Origin: Clostridiales bacterium | GTDB lineage: Bacteria; Bacillota; Clostridia; Oscillospirales; Butyricicoccaceae | Reading direction: 5' to 3' | Length of the DNA stretch: 64,000 bases | Assembly (NCBI GenBank): GCA_019421385.1 | Contig: JAHZFK010000015.1 | Location: 1 to 64,000, forward strand | Notes under the pieces: generated by a model | Database searches by the model: none | The model's input: the letters and a program-made list of their open reading frames with translations, nothing else | What the model was told of the DNA's origin: nothing | Translations under genes and position numbers: made by a program | In this document: positions 33,243-41,950 of the stretch, in pieces | Layout of the letters: every line of letters starts with the position of its first letter | Position numbering within the stretch: position 1 is the stretch's first letter

Positions 33243-35165
33243 ATGCAGGATGGATTTGTCAAAATCGCTGCCGCAACGCCCGATTTGCGGGTGGCGGACT
33301 GCGCCTATAACGCTTCCGAAATCATAGAGCAGGCAAAGCAGGCAGCCGCGAAGGGCGCGCGCCTGATCGTATTCCCCGAGCTTTGCCTGACCGGTTATAC
33401 CTGCGGCGACCTGTTTTTGCAGCAGACGCTGCTGGACGGCGCACTGGATGCACTCGAGACGGTTTGCCGTGAGACGGCCAAGTTGCAGGCCGTCGTGCTG
33501 GTCGGCCTGCCGCTGCGTGTGCGTGGCAAGCTGTATAACTGCGCCGCTGTTTTGTGTGGGGGCGAAGTGCTGGCTTTTGTGCCCAAGCAGCATCTGCCCA
33601 ACTATTCCGAGTTTTATGAGCAGCGCCACTTTGTTTCGGGCGAACTGCTTGACGGCATGGAGGGCGTTACCGTACGGAACGGCAGCGGTGAGGCCGTCTG
33701 CGTGCCGGTTATGACCGGACAGGTATTCACCTGCGAGGATGCGCCGCTGTTCACCTTCGGTGTGGAAATCTGTGAGGATCTGTGGGTGCCCAATCCGCCG
33801 TCCACCATGCTGGCACAGGGCGGCGCGTATATTATCGTCAATCCGTCCGCTTCGGATGAAATCATCGGCAAAGCGTCTTACCGCCGCGACCTGGTGCGGC
33901 AGCAGTCCGGACGGCTGCTGTGCGCCTACCTGTATGCGGATGCAGGCTTTGGTGAGTCCACACAGGACTTAGTGTTCGCCGGACACAACCTAATCGCGGA
34001 AAACGGCGCGCTGCTGGCTGAAAGCCGCATGTTTACCCACGGCATCACCTATGCGGATATTGATTTGCAGCGTCTGGCACACGAGCGCCAACGCATGAAC
34101 ACCTTCCAGAGCGTGCCGACGGGCGAATTCTCTTTCCGTCTGCCCATGTCGGACTGCGATCTGACCGACCGCAGCTTCCCGCGCACTCCGTTCGTCCCTG
34201 CAAATAAAGCGCTGCGCGACGAGCGCTGCGAGGAGATTTTGACCTTGCAAGCCACCGGCCTTGCCACCCGTCTGCGCCATACGCACGCGAAAACCGCGGT
34301 GATCGGCCTGTCGGGCGGGCTGGATTCCACGCTTGCGCTCATCGTCACGGTGCACGCGTTTGATATGCTGGGGATGGATCGCAAAGGCATTCTCGCGGTG
34401 ACCATGCCCTGCTTCGGCACGACCGCGCGCACGCGCGGCAACGCGGAAAAGCTGGCGGACGCGTATGGCGTAACGCTCCAAACCGTGGATATCAAAGCCG
34501 CAGTCGACCAGCACTTTGCCGACATCGGCCAAAGCAAGGAAGATTTGTCCGTCACCTTTGAGAACGGGCAGGCGCGTATGCGCACGCTGGTGCTGATGAA
34601 CCTTGCCAACAAGCATGGCGGCATGGTGGTCGGCACGGGCGACCTGTCCGAGCTGGCGCTTGGCTGGGCGACCTATAACGGCGACCATATGAGTATGTAC
34701 GGCGTCAACGCCTCCATCCCCAAGACGCTGGTGCGCTATCTGGTGGCATACGAAGCAGATCGCACGCTGGGCGAGTTGAGCGACGTGCTGTGCGACGTGC
34801 TGGATACGCCGGTCTCCCCCGAACTGCTGCCGCCCAAGGACGGCGAGATCAGCCAGAAAACCGAGGATTTGGTCGGCCCGTATGAGCTGCATGACTTTTT
34901 CCTCTATTATATGCTGCGCTTCGGCTATCCGCCGCGCAAGATCTACCGCATCGCGCGCAAGACCTTTGCGGGTGTTTATGACGACGCGACCATCAAAAAG
35001 TGGCTGACCACCTTCCTGCGCCGCTTCTTCTCGCAGCAGTTCAAGCGTTCCTGCCTGCCGGACGGCCCCAAGGTCGGTACGATCACGCTCTCGCCCCGCG
35101 GCGATTGGCGTATGCCATCCGATGCATGTGCAACGCTCTGGCTGCGTGAAGCAGAAAACCTGTAA
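33243..35165 (+). CDS. nadE: Glutamine-dependent NAD+ synthetase
   Basis: This 640-residue enzyme amidates nicotinic acid adenine dinucleotide, using ammonia from glutamine. The N-terminal nitrilase-type glutaminase domain has the Glu46-Lys115-Cys177 triad (FPELCLTGY, VPKQHLPNY, GVEICEDLW). The C-terminal synthetase begins about residue 350 with the PP-loop GLSGGLDSTLAL and includes GTGDLSELALGWATYNGDH. Both domains are intact. GGAGG precedes the ATG at 33243. It begins a plus-strand run with the VanZ and prephenate dehydrogenase genes. Confidence 0.96.
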   Translation: MQDGFVKIAAATPDLRVADCAYNASEIIEQAKQAAAKGARLIVFPELCLTGYTCGDLFLQQTLLDGALDALETVCRETAKLQAVVLVGLPLRVRGKLYNCAAVLCGGEVLAFVPKQHLPNYSEFYEQRHFVSGELLDGMEGVTVRNGSGEAVCVPVMTGQVFTCEDAPLFTFGVEICEDLWVPNPPSTMLAQGGAYIIVNPSASDEIIGKASYRRDLVRQQSGRLLCAYLYADAGFGESTQDLVFAGHNLIAENGALLAESRMFTHGITYADIDLQRLAHERQRMNTFQSVPTGEFSFRLPMSDCDLTDRSFPRTPFVPANKALRDERCEEILTLQATGLATRLRHTHAKTAVIGLSGGLDSTLALIVTVHAFDMLGMDRKGILAVTMPCFGTTARTRGNAEKLADAYGVTLQTVDIKAAVDQHFADIGQSKEDLSVTFENGQARMRTLVLMNLANKHGGMVVGTGDLSELALGWATYNGDHMSMYGVNASIPKTLVRYLVAYEADRTLGELSDVLCDVLDTPVSPELLPPKDGEISQKTEDLVGPYELHDFFLYYMLRFGYPPRKIYRIARKTFAGVYDDATIKKWLTTFLRRFFSQQFKRSCLPDGPKVGTITLSPRGDWRMPSDACATLWLREAENL

Positions 35166-35182
35166 GAAAGGGAAAACCTGTT

Positions 35183-35839
35183 TTGAAGACCCTGATTCGC
35201 AGGCTGGCGGTCGTTGCGACCGCCGTCCTGCTTTGCTTTAACCTATATTATGAGCTGGCGCCGGGCTATATCGTCGGGCCGGAGCAGAAATTCGCATTCG
35301 CCGCGGCGTTTGTTGTGCTGCTCGGTATTGCGCTGTTTTACGGCGTGCCCAAGGGCGCGCGCGGCAAACGGCGGCATGACTATATGCTGCTGCTGTTCTG
35401 GTACTATCTTTGGGTGCTGGCGAACGTGTTGTTTTTCGACAATGCGTTTGGCCGCGGCCTGTCGATGCACGCGACGTTCGAAAAGGTCAATCTTGAACCG
35501 CTGCGCACCATCAAAAACTACCTCATTGCCTATGGCTACGGCAATATCTCGCTGCGGCTGGTCATTTTGAATCTGCTGGGCAATCTGGTTGCGTTCGCGC
35601 CGATGGGCGTATTCCTGCCCGCGCTGTTCCGCTGGCAGCGCAGCATCTTTTTCTTTGCGGCGACGCTCACGCTCGGCATCACGGCAGTCGAGGTTGCGCA
35701 GGTCTACACGGGCGCAGGCTCGTGCGACGTAGACGACTTGATTTTGAACCTTGCCGGCGCGCTGATCGTGTTCATTATCTGCCGCATTACCCCGATTTGG
35801 CGGCATATTTGCCGCGTTAACCCTCGGAATAAGGAGTGA
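35183..35839 (+). CDS. VanZ-like membrane protein
   Basis: The 218-residue protein has about five membrane segments and matches the VanZ-like family: NLEPLRTIKNYLI, RLVILNLLGNLVAFAPMGVFLPAL and a QVYTGAGSCDVDDLILNLAGAL end. VanZ confers low-level teicoplanin resistance in enterococci; most relatives have no known role and resistance should not be assumed. Translation probably begins with TTG at 35183 after GAAAGGG, 17 bases after nadE. Confidence 0.82.
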   Translation: MKTLIRRLAVVATAVLLCFNLYYELAPGYIVGPEQKFAFAAAFVVLLGIALFYGVPKGARGKRRHDYMLLLFWYYLWVLANVLFFDNAFGRGLSMHATFEKVNLEPLRTIKNYLIAYGYGNISLRLVILNLLGNLVAFAPMGVFLPALFRWQRSIFFFAATLTLGITAVEVAQVYTGAGSCDVDDLILNLAGALIVFIICRITPIWRHICRVNPRNKE

Positions 35840-35844
35840 CCCCC

Positions 35845-36681
35845 ATGTTTGACACCGTACTCATTGCCGGTCTCGGCCTGATGGGCGGCTCGATGGCCAA
35901 GGCCATCAAGGCGCGCACACTCAGTCGCGTGCTCGGCTGGAACCGCACCCGCCGCACCGCCGAACAGGCGCTCGCAGACGGCTCGATTGACGCAATCGCC
36001 ACCGAAGCGCTTTACAAGGAAGCCGATCTGGTCATCATCGGCCTATATCCGCAGGCGACGGTGGACTGGCTGCTGGAGAACATGCCCAAGCTCAAAAAAG
36101 GCTGCGTCGTGGTCGATATGGTCGGCGTCAAGCAGTTTATGGTCGACCAGCTGGAGCAGGCCGCGCTTGACGCGGGCGTTCACTTTGTCGGCGGACACCC
36201 GATGGCAGGACGCGAGTTTTCCGGCCTTGACTTTGCGCTGCCGACGCTGTTTGACGGCGCAAGCATGATTTTTGTACCGACCCAGAGCAGCACCGAACGG
36301 GTGCTCGAACAGCTGGAAGCGTATTTCATGTCGCTCGGCTTCGGGCAGACCGTGCGCTGCACTGCCGCGCAGCACGATAAAATGATCGCATTCACCTCGC
36401 AGCTGGCGCATGTTGTGTCCTCGGCCTACATCAAAAGCCCGGAGGCGGATAAGCACAATGGCTACTCCGCGGGCAGCTACAAGGATTTGACCCGCGTGGC
36501 CAAGCTCAACGAAACCATGTGGAGCGAGTTGTTTTTGTGCAACGCTGAGTCGCTTGCCGCTGCGACCGACGAGATCAACACGCATCTGGATGAATACCGC
36601 CGCGCCATCCGCGCGGGCGACCGCGAACAACTGACCACGCTGCTGCGCGATGGCCGCGAACGCAAGGAAAGACTGGGATAA
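35845..36681 (+). CDS. tyrA: Prephenate dehydrogenase
   Basis: The 278-residue protein oxidises and decarboxylates prephenate for tyrosine synthesis. The N-terminal Rossmann motif is VLIAGLGLMGGSMAKAI, followed by VGVKQFMVDQL and the signature FVGGHPMAGREFSGLDFA. The C-terminal helical dimer domain includes TSQLAHVVSSAY and LTRVAKLNETMW. No regulatory ACT domain is attached. The ATG at 35845 is placed 8 bases after AAGGAG; a GTG at 35836 overlaps that site. It starts 5 bases after the VanZ stop. No other aromatic pathway genes are nearby. Confidence 0.92.
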   Translation: MFDTVLIAGLGLMGGSMAKAIKARTLSRVLGWNRTRRTAEQALADGSIDAIATEALYKEADLVIIGLYPQATVDWLLENMPKLKKGCVVVDMVGVKQFMVDQLEQAALDAGVHFVGGHPMAGREFSGLDFALPTLFDGASMIFVPTQSSTERVLEQLEAYFMSLGFGQTVRCTAAQHDKMIAFTSQLAHVVSSAYIKSPEADKHNGYSAGSYKDLTRVAKLNETMWSELFLCNAESLAAATDEINTHLDEYRRAIRAGDREQLTTLLRDGRERKERLG

Positions 36682-36682
36682 T

Positions 36683-36712
36683 AAAAACCGCCCTTCGGGG
36701 CGGTTTTTTTTG
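36683..36712 (+). terminator. Terminator of tyrA
   Basis: AAAACCGCC and GGCGGTTTT form a stem around CTTCGG and are followed by eight T. Confidence 0.88.
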
Positions 36713-36730
36713 TGGGAAAACGCGATACAA

Positions 36731-37165
36731 TTACAAGAATGCTTGCATCTGATCGGTCAGCTGCTCTTCCAGATGAATGAGCCGCTTGGTGATGTCCTTT
36801 GTCTTTTCGCTGGCGGCCTTGTACTGGTTGAGGTAACGGTTCAGCGATTTGACGCCCATATTGCAGCCGTCCGTCATCAGATCGGCAATGGTGTGATCGG
36901 ATTCGTCCATGCCCAACTTGACATTGGTTTTCATCCACGACATGCCCTTGGCGATCGGGTTGGGTTCCTTGCCGTCGTCGTGGTATTCGTCCAGTAAGAC
37001 TTGTATTTCATCCTGCAATTGGACATGCTCGTTCCGGCATTTCTCCAGATCCTGACGAAGCGTATCGCTTTTGACATATTCCAGCACTTCGTCAATCGAG
37101 GCAACGCCCATTTTGATGCCCGCGTCACATTTCCGCAGCAGCTTGATCGTATCCTGCTCGACCAT
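36731..37165 (-). CDS. Helical protein, possibly ferritin-like (DUF2383-like)
   Basis: The 144-residue protein is almost entirely alpha-helical and charged. Possible helices are EQDTIKLLRKCDAGIKMGVASIDEVLEYV, LRQDLEKCRNEHVQLQDEIQVLLDEY, an internal TNVKLGMDESDHTIADLMTDGCNMGVKSL, and EKTKDITKRLIHLEEQLTDQMQAFL, given here as regions about 4-32, 36-62, 80-106 and 118-143. The pattern resembles the four-helix DUF2383 group seen near sporulation or stress genes, but I cannot confirm iron ligands. It is divergent from spoVAC, with 144 bases between them. Confidence 0.5.
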   Translation of the reverse strand: MVEQDTIKLLRKCDAGIKMGVASIDEVLEYVKSDTLRQDLEKCRNEHVQLQDEIQVLLDEYHDDGKEPNPIAKGMSWMKTNVKLGMDESDHTIADLMTDGCNMGVKSLNRYLNQYKAASEKTKDITKRLIHLEEQLTDQMQAFL

Positions 37166-37309
37166 CGTTTGCTCTCTCCTTTGCTTTGCTGAGATAGCAT
37201 CAGTATGTGCAGTTGCAAGTCAATCGTACTTGTGCGCAATCTGTTGCTTGCAATGGATAAATTTCCGTCTGCTGCACAAAATAGCACAAACATCGGAAGG
37301 AGCATGAGT

Positions 37310-37762
37310 ATGAAGCTGGATAAGCAGAGCTATCAGCGGCTGCTGGAACAGAAAAGCCCGCCGTCGCCGCTGCCGCTCGACTGCCTTAAGGCGTTTTTGT
37401 TCGGCGGCGCGATCTGCACGGTGGGCGAAGCGGTGAGCAACTTCTGGCAGTGGCGCGGACTGGAAACCACGGATGCCGCCGCCGCGACCTCGATCACGAT
37501 GGTGTTCCTCGGCGCGTTGCTGACCTGCCTGCATCTATATGAAAAGCTGGCCAAGCACGCGGGCGCGGGCACGATCGTGCCGATTACCGGCTTTGCCAAT
37601 TCGATCGTCTCGCCTGCGATGGAATTCAAAAGCGAGGGACTGGTGCTCGGCGTGGGGGCAAAGCTGTTTGTCATTGCCGGGCCGGTGCTGACCTACGGTA
37701 TTTCAGCCAGCGTGATCTATGGACTGATCCTTGTGCTGCTGGGAGGGGGCGGCGGCGCATGA
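37310..37762 (+). CDS. spoVAC: Stage V sporulation protein AC
   Basis: SpoVAC is an inner-membrane component of the SpoVA channel that moves Ca-dipicolinate into the forespore and out during germination. The 150-residue protein has about four membrane segments: FLFGGAICTVGEAVSNFW, SITMVFLGALLTCLHLYEKL, GTIVPITGFANSIVSPAMEF, and a C-terminal LTYGISASVIYGLILVLL. I chose the ATG at 37310, 7 bases after AAGGAG. It overlaps spoVAD by ATGA. I could not convince myself of a sigma-G promoter upstream. Confidence 0.93.
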   Translation: MKLDKQSYQRLLEQKSPPSPLPLDCLKAFLFGGAICTVGEAVSNFWQWRGLETTDAAAATSITMVFLGALLTCLHLYEKLAKHAGAGTIVPITGFANSIVSPAMEFKSEGLVLGVGAKLFVIAGPVLTYGISASVIYGLILVLLGGGGGA

Positions 37763-38775
37763 TCGAACGCATCGGACAGCGCACGCTTCATCTGACAAGC
37801 CGCCCCTATCTGATCGCGCACGCGGCGGCTGTCGGCAAAAAGGAAGGCGAAGGCCCGCTCGGTTCTTTTTTCGACTTTGTCACCAAGGACGACCGCATGA
37901 AGCAGAAATCGTGGGAACTGGCGGAAAGTGCGCTGCAAAAGACCGCAATCAATCTGGCGCTGCACAAGGCCGGGCTGCAAAGGGGTGAACTGGACGTCAT
38001 CCTTGCGGGCGATCTGCTCAACCAGTGTACTGGTTCGTTCCTCGCCTCGGTCGACTCGGACACCCCCTATCTCGGACAGTACGGCGCGTGCTCGACCATG
38101 GCGCAAGGACTGGCGCTGGGCGGCTGTCTGGTCGAGGGCGGAGCGGCACGCCGCCTGCTGGCGGCAGCTTCCTCGCATTTCTGCTCGGCTGAGCGGCAGT
38201 ACCGTTTCCCACTGGCCTACGGCGGTCAGCGCGCCCCCACCGCGCAGTGGACAGCGACCGCCGCGGGCGCGGCGGTGCTGGGTGCGCGCGGGACAGGCCG
38301 CATCCGACTGACGCACGTCCTGTTCGGCAAGATGGTCGAACTGGGCGTCAAGGACGCGAACAACATGGGCGCGGCGATGGCGCCTGCGGCTTACGATACG
38401 CTTTCCACCCTGCTTGCTGACCTCGGTGCGCAGCCAACCGACTTTGACTGCATTGTGACCGGCGACCTTGGCCATGTCGGCGCGGATCTGCTGCTGACGC
38501 TGCTCCGCACGGACGGGATTGACCTGTCCCCGGTTTACTCGGACTGCGGCAGCCTGCTGTTCGGGGACGAACAGGACGCACATGCGGGCGCTTCGGGCTG
38601 CGGTTGTTCGGCGGCTGTGCTATGCGGGCCGCTGCTGCGCGACATGCAGGCCGGAAAGATTCGGCGGCTGGTTTTCGCGGGCACGGGCGCGATGATGAGC
38701 CCGACCTCGGTGCAGCAGGGTCAGCCAATCGCGGGCATCTGCCACGCGGTCGTGATCGAAAGGAGCGACGCATGA
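37759..38775 (+). CDS. spoVAD: Stage V sporulation protein AD
   Basis: SpoVAD is the soluble, thiolase-folded subunit that binds dipicolinic acid. The 338 residues include IERIGQRTLHLTSRPYLIAHAAAVG, NQCTGSFLASVDSDTPYLGQYGACSTMAQGL and an ITGDLGHVGADLL-like VTGDLGHVGADLLL. The catalytic residues of true thiolases are not expected. It overlaps spoVAC and spoVAE by 4 bases each, so the three are translationally coupled. Confidence 0.94.
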   Translation: MIERIGQRTLHLTSRPYLIAHAAAVGKKEGEGPLGSFFDFVTKDDRMKQKSWELAESALQKTAINLALHKAGLQRGELDVILAGDLLNQCTGSFLASVDSDTPYLGQYGACSTMAQGLALGGCLVEGGAARRLLAAASSHFCSAERQYRFPLAYGGQRAPTAQWTATAAGAAVLGARGTGRIRLTHVLFGKMVELGVKDANNMGAAMAPAAYDTLSTLLADLGAQPTDFDCIVTGDLGHVGADLLLTLLRTDGIDLSPVYSDCGSLLFGDEQDAHAGASGCGCSAAVLCGPLLRDMQAGKIRRLVFAGTGAMMSPTSVQQGQPIAGICHAVVIERSDA

Positions 38776-39137
38776 ACTGGATGGAATATGTCAACGCCTT
38801 CTGGGTAGGCGGCGCGATCTGCGCGCTTTGTCAGGTGTTCATTGACAAGACCAAGCTGACTCCCGCGCGCATTCTGGTCAGTCTGGTGGTGCTGGGTGTT
38901 GCGCTGCAAGCCCTCGGCCTGTACCAGCCGGTCGTAGACTATGCGGGCGCAGGCGCGACCATTCCCCTCTTGGGCTTCGGCTACTCGCTGGCAAAGGGTG
39001 TGGCGAAGGCCGTTGCGGAAAGCGGTCTGCTGGGCGCGTTCACCGGCGGTGTGACGGGTGCGGCGGGTGGTATCGCAGCGGCGATTGTGTTTGGTTGCCT
39101 GTTCGCGCTCATTGCACGGCCCAAATCCCGCTCCTGA
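38772..39137 (+). CDS. spoVAE: Stage V sporulation protein AE (AEb type)
   Basis: The 121-residue membrane protein has FWVGGAICALCQVFIDKTKLTPARILV and AGAGATIPLLGFGYSLAKGVAKAV, the conserved SpoVAEb segments, and a last helix GIAAAIVFGCLFALIA. It completes the minimal spoVAC-AD-AEb set found in many Clostridia, where the longer Bacillus operon (AA, AB, AF) is absent. Its presence indicates genetic capacity for spores with dipicolinate. Confidence 0.93.
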   Translation: MNWMEYVNAFWVGGAICALCQVFIDKTKLTPARILVSLVVLGVALQALGLYQPVVDYAGAGATIPLLGFGYSLAKGVAKAVAESGLLGAFTGGVTGAAGGIAAAIVFGCLFALIARPKSRS

Positions 39138-39141
39138 GCGC

Positions 39142-39170
39142 TTGCGGACAAGGGCAAACCCCGGTATAAT
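39142..39170 (+). promoter_or_regulatory. dus promoter
   Basis: TTGCGG (39142-39147) and TATAAT (39165-39170) are separated by 17 bases. Confidence 0.7.
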
Positions 39171-39202
39171 AGACAGCAGAATGAAAAGAACGAGGTTTGC
39201 CC

Positions 39203-40171
39203 ATGCGTTACTATTTTGCCCCGATGGAGGGCGTGACCGACGCGGTCTACCGCCGCACGCACCACGAATATTTCCCGGGGATTGACAAATATTTTATGCC
39301 GTTTATCACCCCGACCACCGTCGAACGCTTCACGCCGCGCCAAAAGCGCGACATTGCGCCCGAGGCCAACGCAGGCGTGCCCGCTGTGCCGCAGCTGCTG
39401 ACTAAATCCGCCGCAGACTGCATATGGGCGGCGAACGCGCTGGCTGATATGGGTTATGCGGAGGTCAATCTCAACCTTGGCTGTCCGTCCGGTACGGTGA
39501 CGGCGAAAGGCAAGGGGGCGGGCTTTCTGGCCGACCCGGACGCGCTGGACCGCTTTCTGGACGCGGTGTTCTCCGCCACTCATGCGCGCATTTCGATCAA
39601 AACGCGGCTGGGGATGCACGACCCGACGGAATTTGCGCGACTGCTGGAGATCTATAACCGCTATCCGGTTGCGGAACTGACCATCCACCCGCGGGTGCGG
39701 CAGGATTTTTATAAAGGCACGGTACGCGAAGCGGATTTTGCCGCCGCCCTACCCTGCTGCCACATGCCGGTATGCTACAACGGCGATGTTGTGACGGAAA
39801 AAGATGCACAGGCTGTCGAAACGCGCTATCCCGGTTTGCCTGCGGTGATGATCGGACGCGGGTTGATCGGCGACCCTTCGCTCGTCACCCGCCTGCGCGG
39901 TGGGCCACGCGCGGAGCGCGAAACGCTGCATGCGTTCCATGATGCGTTGTATACGCGCTACTGCGAAGCATTTGGCGACGCGCGCATCGCCATGCTGCGC
40001 ATGAAAGAGATTTGGTTCTATCATCTGAACCTGTTTGAAGATAGCGAAAAGCACGGCAAACGGCTCAAAAAAGCTACTGATCCGTGCGCCTACGAGGATG
40101 CGGCGGCGGCCATCTTCCGTGACCTTACAGTGCGGGAGAATATCGTCCCCGGCTGGTTCCGCCCGGCATAA
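39203..40171 (+). CDS. dus: tRNA-dihydrouridine synthase
   Basis: This flavoprotein reduces uridines in the tRNA D-loop. The 322-residue TIM barrel begins YYFAPMEGVTDAVYRR, has the catalytic cysteine in VNLNLGCPSGTVTAKGKGAGFL, and FMN-binding segments SIKTRLGMHDP, LTIHPRVRQDFYKG and VMIGRGLIGDPSL. The ATG at 39203 is chosen over an in-frame TTG two codons upstream. Which D-loop position it modifies cannot be told. Confidence 0.93.
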   Translation: MRYYFAPMEGVTDAVYRRTHHEYFPGIDKYFMPFITPTTVERFTPRQKRDIAPEANAGVPAVPQLLTKSAADCIWAANALADMGYAEVNLNLGCPSGTVTAKGKGAGFLADPDALDRFLDAVFSATHARISIKTRLGMHDPTEFARLLEIYNRYPVAELTIHPRVRQDFYKGTVREADFAAALPCCHMPVCYNGDVVTEKDAQAVETRYPGLPAVMIGRGLIGDPSLVTRLRGGPRAERETLHAFHDALYTRYCEAFGDARIAMLRMKEIWFYHLNLFEDSEKHGKRLKKATDPCAYEDAAAAIFRDLTVRENIVPGWFRPA

Positions 40172-40189
40172 GAATGAACAACGGCTCCC

Positions 40190-40216
40190 CTCCAAAAAGG
40201 AAGGGAGCCGTTTTGA
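40190..40216 (+). terminator. Terminator after dus
   Basis: AACGGCTCCC and GGGAGCCGTT flank a short loop and are followed by TT; a modest terminator. Confidence 0.65.
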
Positions 40217-40300
40217 TATGGTCAAATGAGAAAATCCCGTTTATTGGACAACCTCTGCGCTACAATGATAGCATCAACCAGAGAAGCGGAGGGATTTTTC

Positions 40301-40543
40301 ATGCGAAACAAATTGGGGCGAACCTTGCAAGTGTTGAGCGGCTTGCTGACGATGCTGCTTGCAGGGGCGTCGGATATGGGACAAATCGGGGCATACGGAC
40401 TGACTGCGGGACTGTTTGGCGCGATACTGCTGTTTTTTATCGGCCGAGAATTGCTGCGGCAACGGCATTTCTCCCCGCATCATCGCATGACGGCTGTCAT
40501 TCCTCTGCCGGACGATCCGCGCACGCCTTATGGCGTGCAATGA
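40301..40543 (+). CDS. Small membrane protein of unknown function
   Basis: The 80-residue product has two hydrophobic segments (VLSGLLTMLLAGASDMGQIGAYGL and TAGLFGAILLFFIGREL, approximately residues 11-34 and 36-52) and a cytosolic-looking C-terminus with RQRHFSPHHRMTAVIPLP. GGAGGG sits before the ATG at 40301; the open frame upstream is not plausible. I do not recognise a family. It lies between dus and the convergent PBP gene, with its own weak TACAAT -10. Confidence 0.6.
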   Translation: MRNKLGRTLQVLSGLLTMLLAGASDMGQIGAYGLTAGLFGAILLFFIGRELLRQRHFSPHHRMTAVIPLPDDPRTPYGVQ

Positions 40544-40572
40544 AAAAAGCAGGCGCATTTGCGCCTGCTTTT
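40544..40572. terminator. Bidirectional terminator before the PBP gene
   Basis: AAAAGCAGGCGCA and TGCGCCTGCTTTT form a 13-bp stem with a TT loop. Confidence 0.9.
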
Positions 40573-40576
40573 GCCG

Positions 40577-41950
40577 TTAATATCCTTTTTCGACCGCAGC
40601 GGTCAGCACCTTGGAGGCTACCGTACCCGCGACCGACGAACCGCCGCCGCCGTTCTCTACCAGAACAATAAAGGCATACGGCGTGGCCTCATCCCGCAGG
40701 AAGCCGGTAAACCATGCATTCGGCGTCTGGTCCGCACCGACCTCCGCCGTACCGGACTTGGCGCAGATGTCCATGCCCGGGAAACGGTCCTGACCGTAGG
40801 TCTCGATAACGTTGTTGTGCATCATGTCCGAGATCGTGTCCGCCGTGTCCGTTTCAATCAGCTTGGAGGACTTGTGCGCGAAGTACAGGCCGGTCGGCAG
40901 ACCGTAATCTGTGGTGGTTTTCTCGATCAGCCGCGGCATTGCCGCCTTGCCGCCATTGGCGATCGCGCCCATATACAGCATCATATTGATCGGGCACATG
41001 GTATCCTCGCCCTGACCAACGCCCGCCCATGCAAGCTGATTGTCATTGCCATTAAAGTTGAAATGGCCCTGTGAGGTGGTGATACCATCCACCTTGATCG
41101 ACTCGGTCAGACCGGCCGCATCGGTGTATTTCTGCATCGTGTCGCCGCCCAGCTCGACCGCGAGCTGACCGAACACGCCGTTGCAGGAATTGGCGAGCGC
41201 GTCCTCGATATCCTGCTCACCATGCGCATACGGACAGGTGACCACATCACCACCGATCTCCACCGAGCCGGTGCAGTTCCACGACCGGCCAAACAGATCG
41301 GGGATATTCTCAATGGCTGCGTTGAGCGTAACCACCTTGAAAATCGAACCGGGGATCGAATTTGCTGACAGCAGGCGGTTGACGTATACGCCGTCCCACG
41401 CCGGATCATCCGGGTCGATGTTCGGCGGGTCGGCCGGGTCAAAGGTCGGGGTGGAAACCATGCACAGGATCTCGCCCGTTTTGTAGTTGTACACACCCAC
41501 CGTGCCGCTCATGCCGCCCAGCGCCTGATAAGCGACGTTATTCAGATACGCGTCAATGGTCAGATACAGGTTGTTGCCCGTGCCGAGCGGCGAATAGACA
41601 CCAGTCAGCAGGTTGTAACCCGACAGCTTATCCGCAAATGCGGTCAGTGCGCCCGCGCCGATGTTGCCCGCAGGGTCGCCCACTGCGTGCAGGCTCGCGC
41701 GGCGGATATCCGCATCCGGATAATAGGTGCGGTTACCATCCTCATCGAGCGAGGAAAGCACATCCCCATCCCGGTCGAGGATGGTGCCGCCCTTGAGCTG
41801 ACCGGAATTGCTGTACAGATGGCGATTGTAGGGATAAGAAGCCCAGTCGCCGCCGTCAAACACGAACTGGAAGCAGAACACAGCCAGTCCGAGGCCGAGC
41901 AGCGCCGCCAGAATCAGGCAGAACACGCCGCGTTTTTCAATTTTCCGCAT
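40577..41950 (-). CDS. Class B penicillin-binding protein (transpeptidase)
   Basis: The 457-residue protein is a peptidoglycan transpeptidase of the PbpA/PBP2 type. It has an N-terminal membrane anchor (GVFCLILAALLGLGLAVFC), a short dimerisation region, and the penicillin-binding domain with S202-x-x-K205 (PGSIFKV), S255-C-N257 and K398-S-G-T401 (CAKSGTAEV). All catalytic motifs are present. Its ATG directly follows the FtsW stop codon as TAAATG, so it is translationally coupled to its cognate SEDS glycosyltransferase, as in rodA-pbpA and ftsW-ftsI pairs. Confidence 0.93.
   Translation of the reverse strand: MRKIEKRGVFCLILAALLGLGLAVFCFQFVFDGGDWASYPYNRHLYSNSGQLKGGTILDRDGDVLSSLDEDGNRTYYPDADIRRASLHAVGDPAGNIGAGALTAFADKLSGYNLLTGVYSPLGTGNNLYLTIDAYLNNVAYQALGGMSGTVGVYNYKTGEILCMVSTPTFDPADPPNIDPDDPAWDGVYVNRLLSANSIPGSIFKVVTLNAAIENIPDLFGRSWNCTGSVEIGGDVVTCPYAHGEQDIEDALANSCNGVFGQLAVELGGDTMQKYTDAAGLTESIKVDGITTSQGHFNFNGNDNQLAWAGVGQGEDTMCPINMMLYMGAIANGGKAAMPRLIEKTTTDYGLPTGLYFAHKSSKLIETDTADTISDMMHNNVIETYGQDRFPGMDICAKSGTAEVGADQTPNAWFTGFLRDEATPYAFIVLVENGGGGSSVAGTVASKVLTAAVEKGY

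Noticed and set aside
37166..37309. Sigma-G promoter before spoVAC
   Set aside because: Some bases resemble the consensus, but no pair of boxes with correct spacing was convincing.
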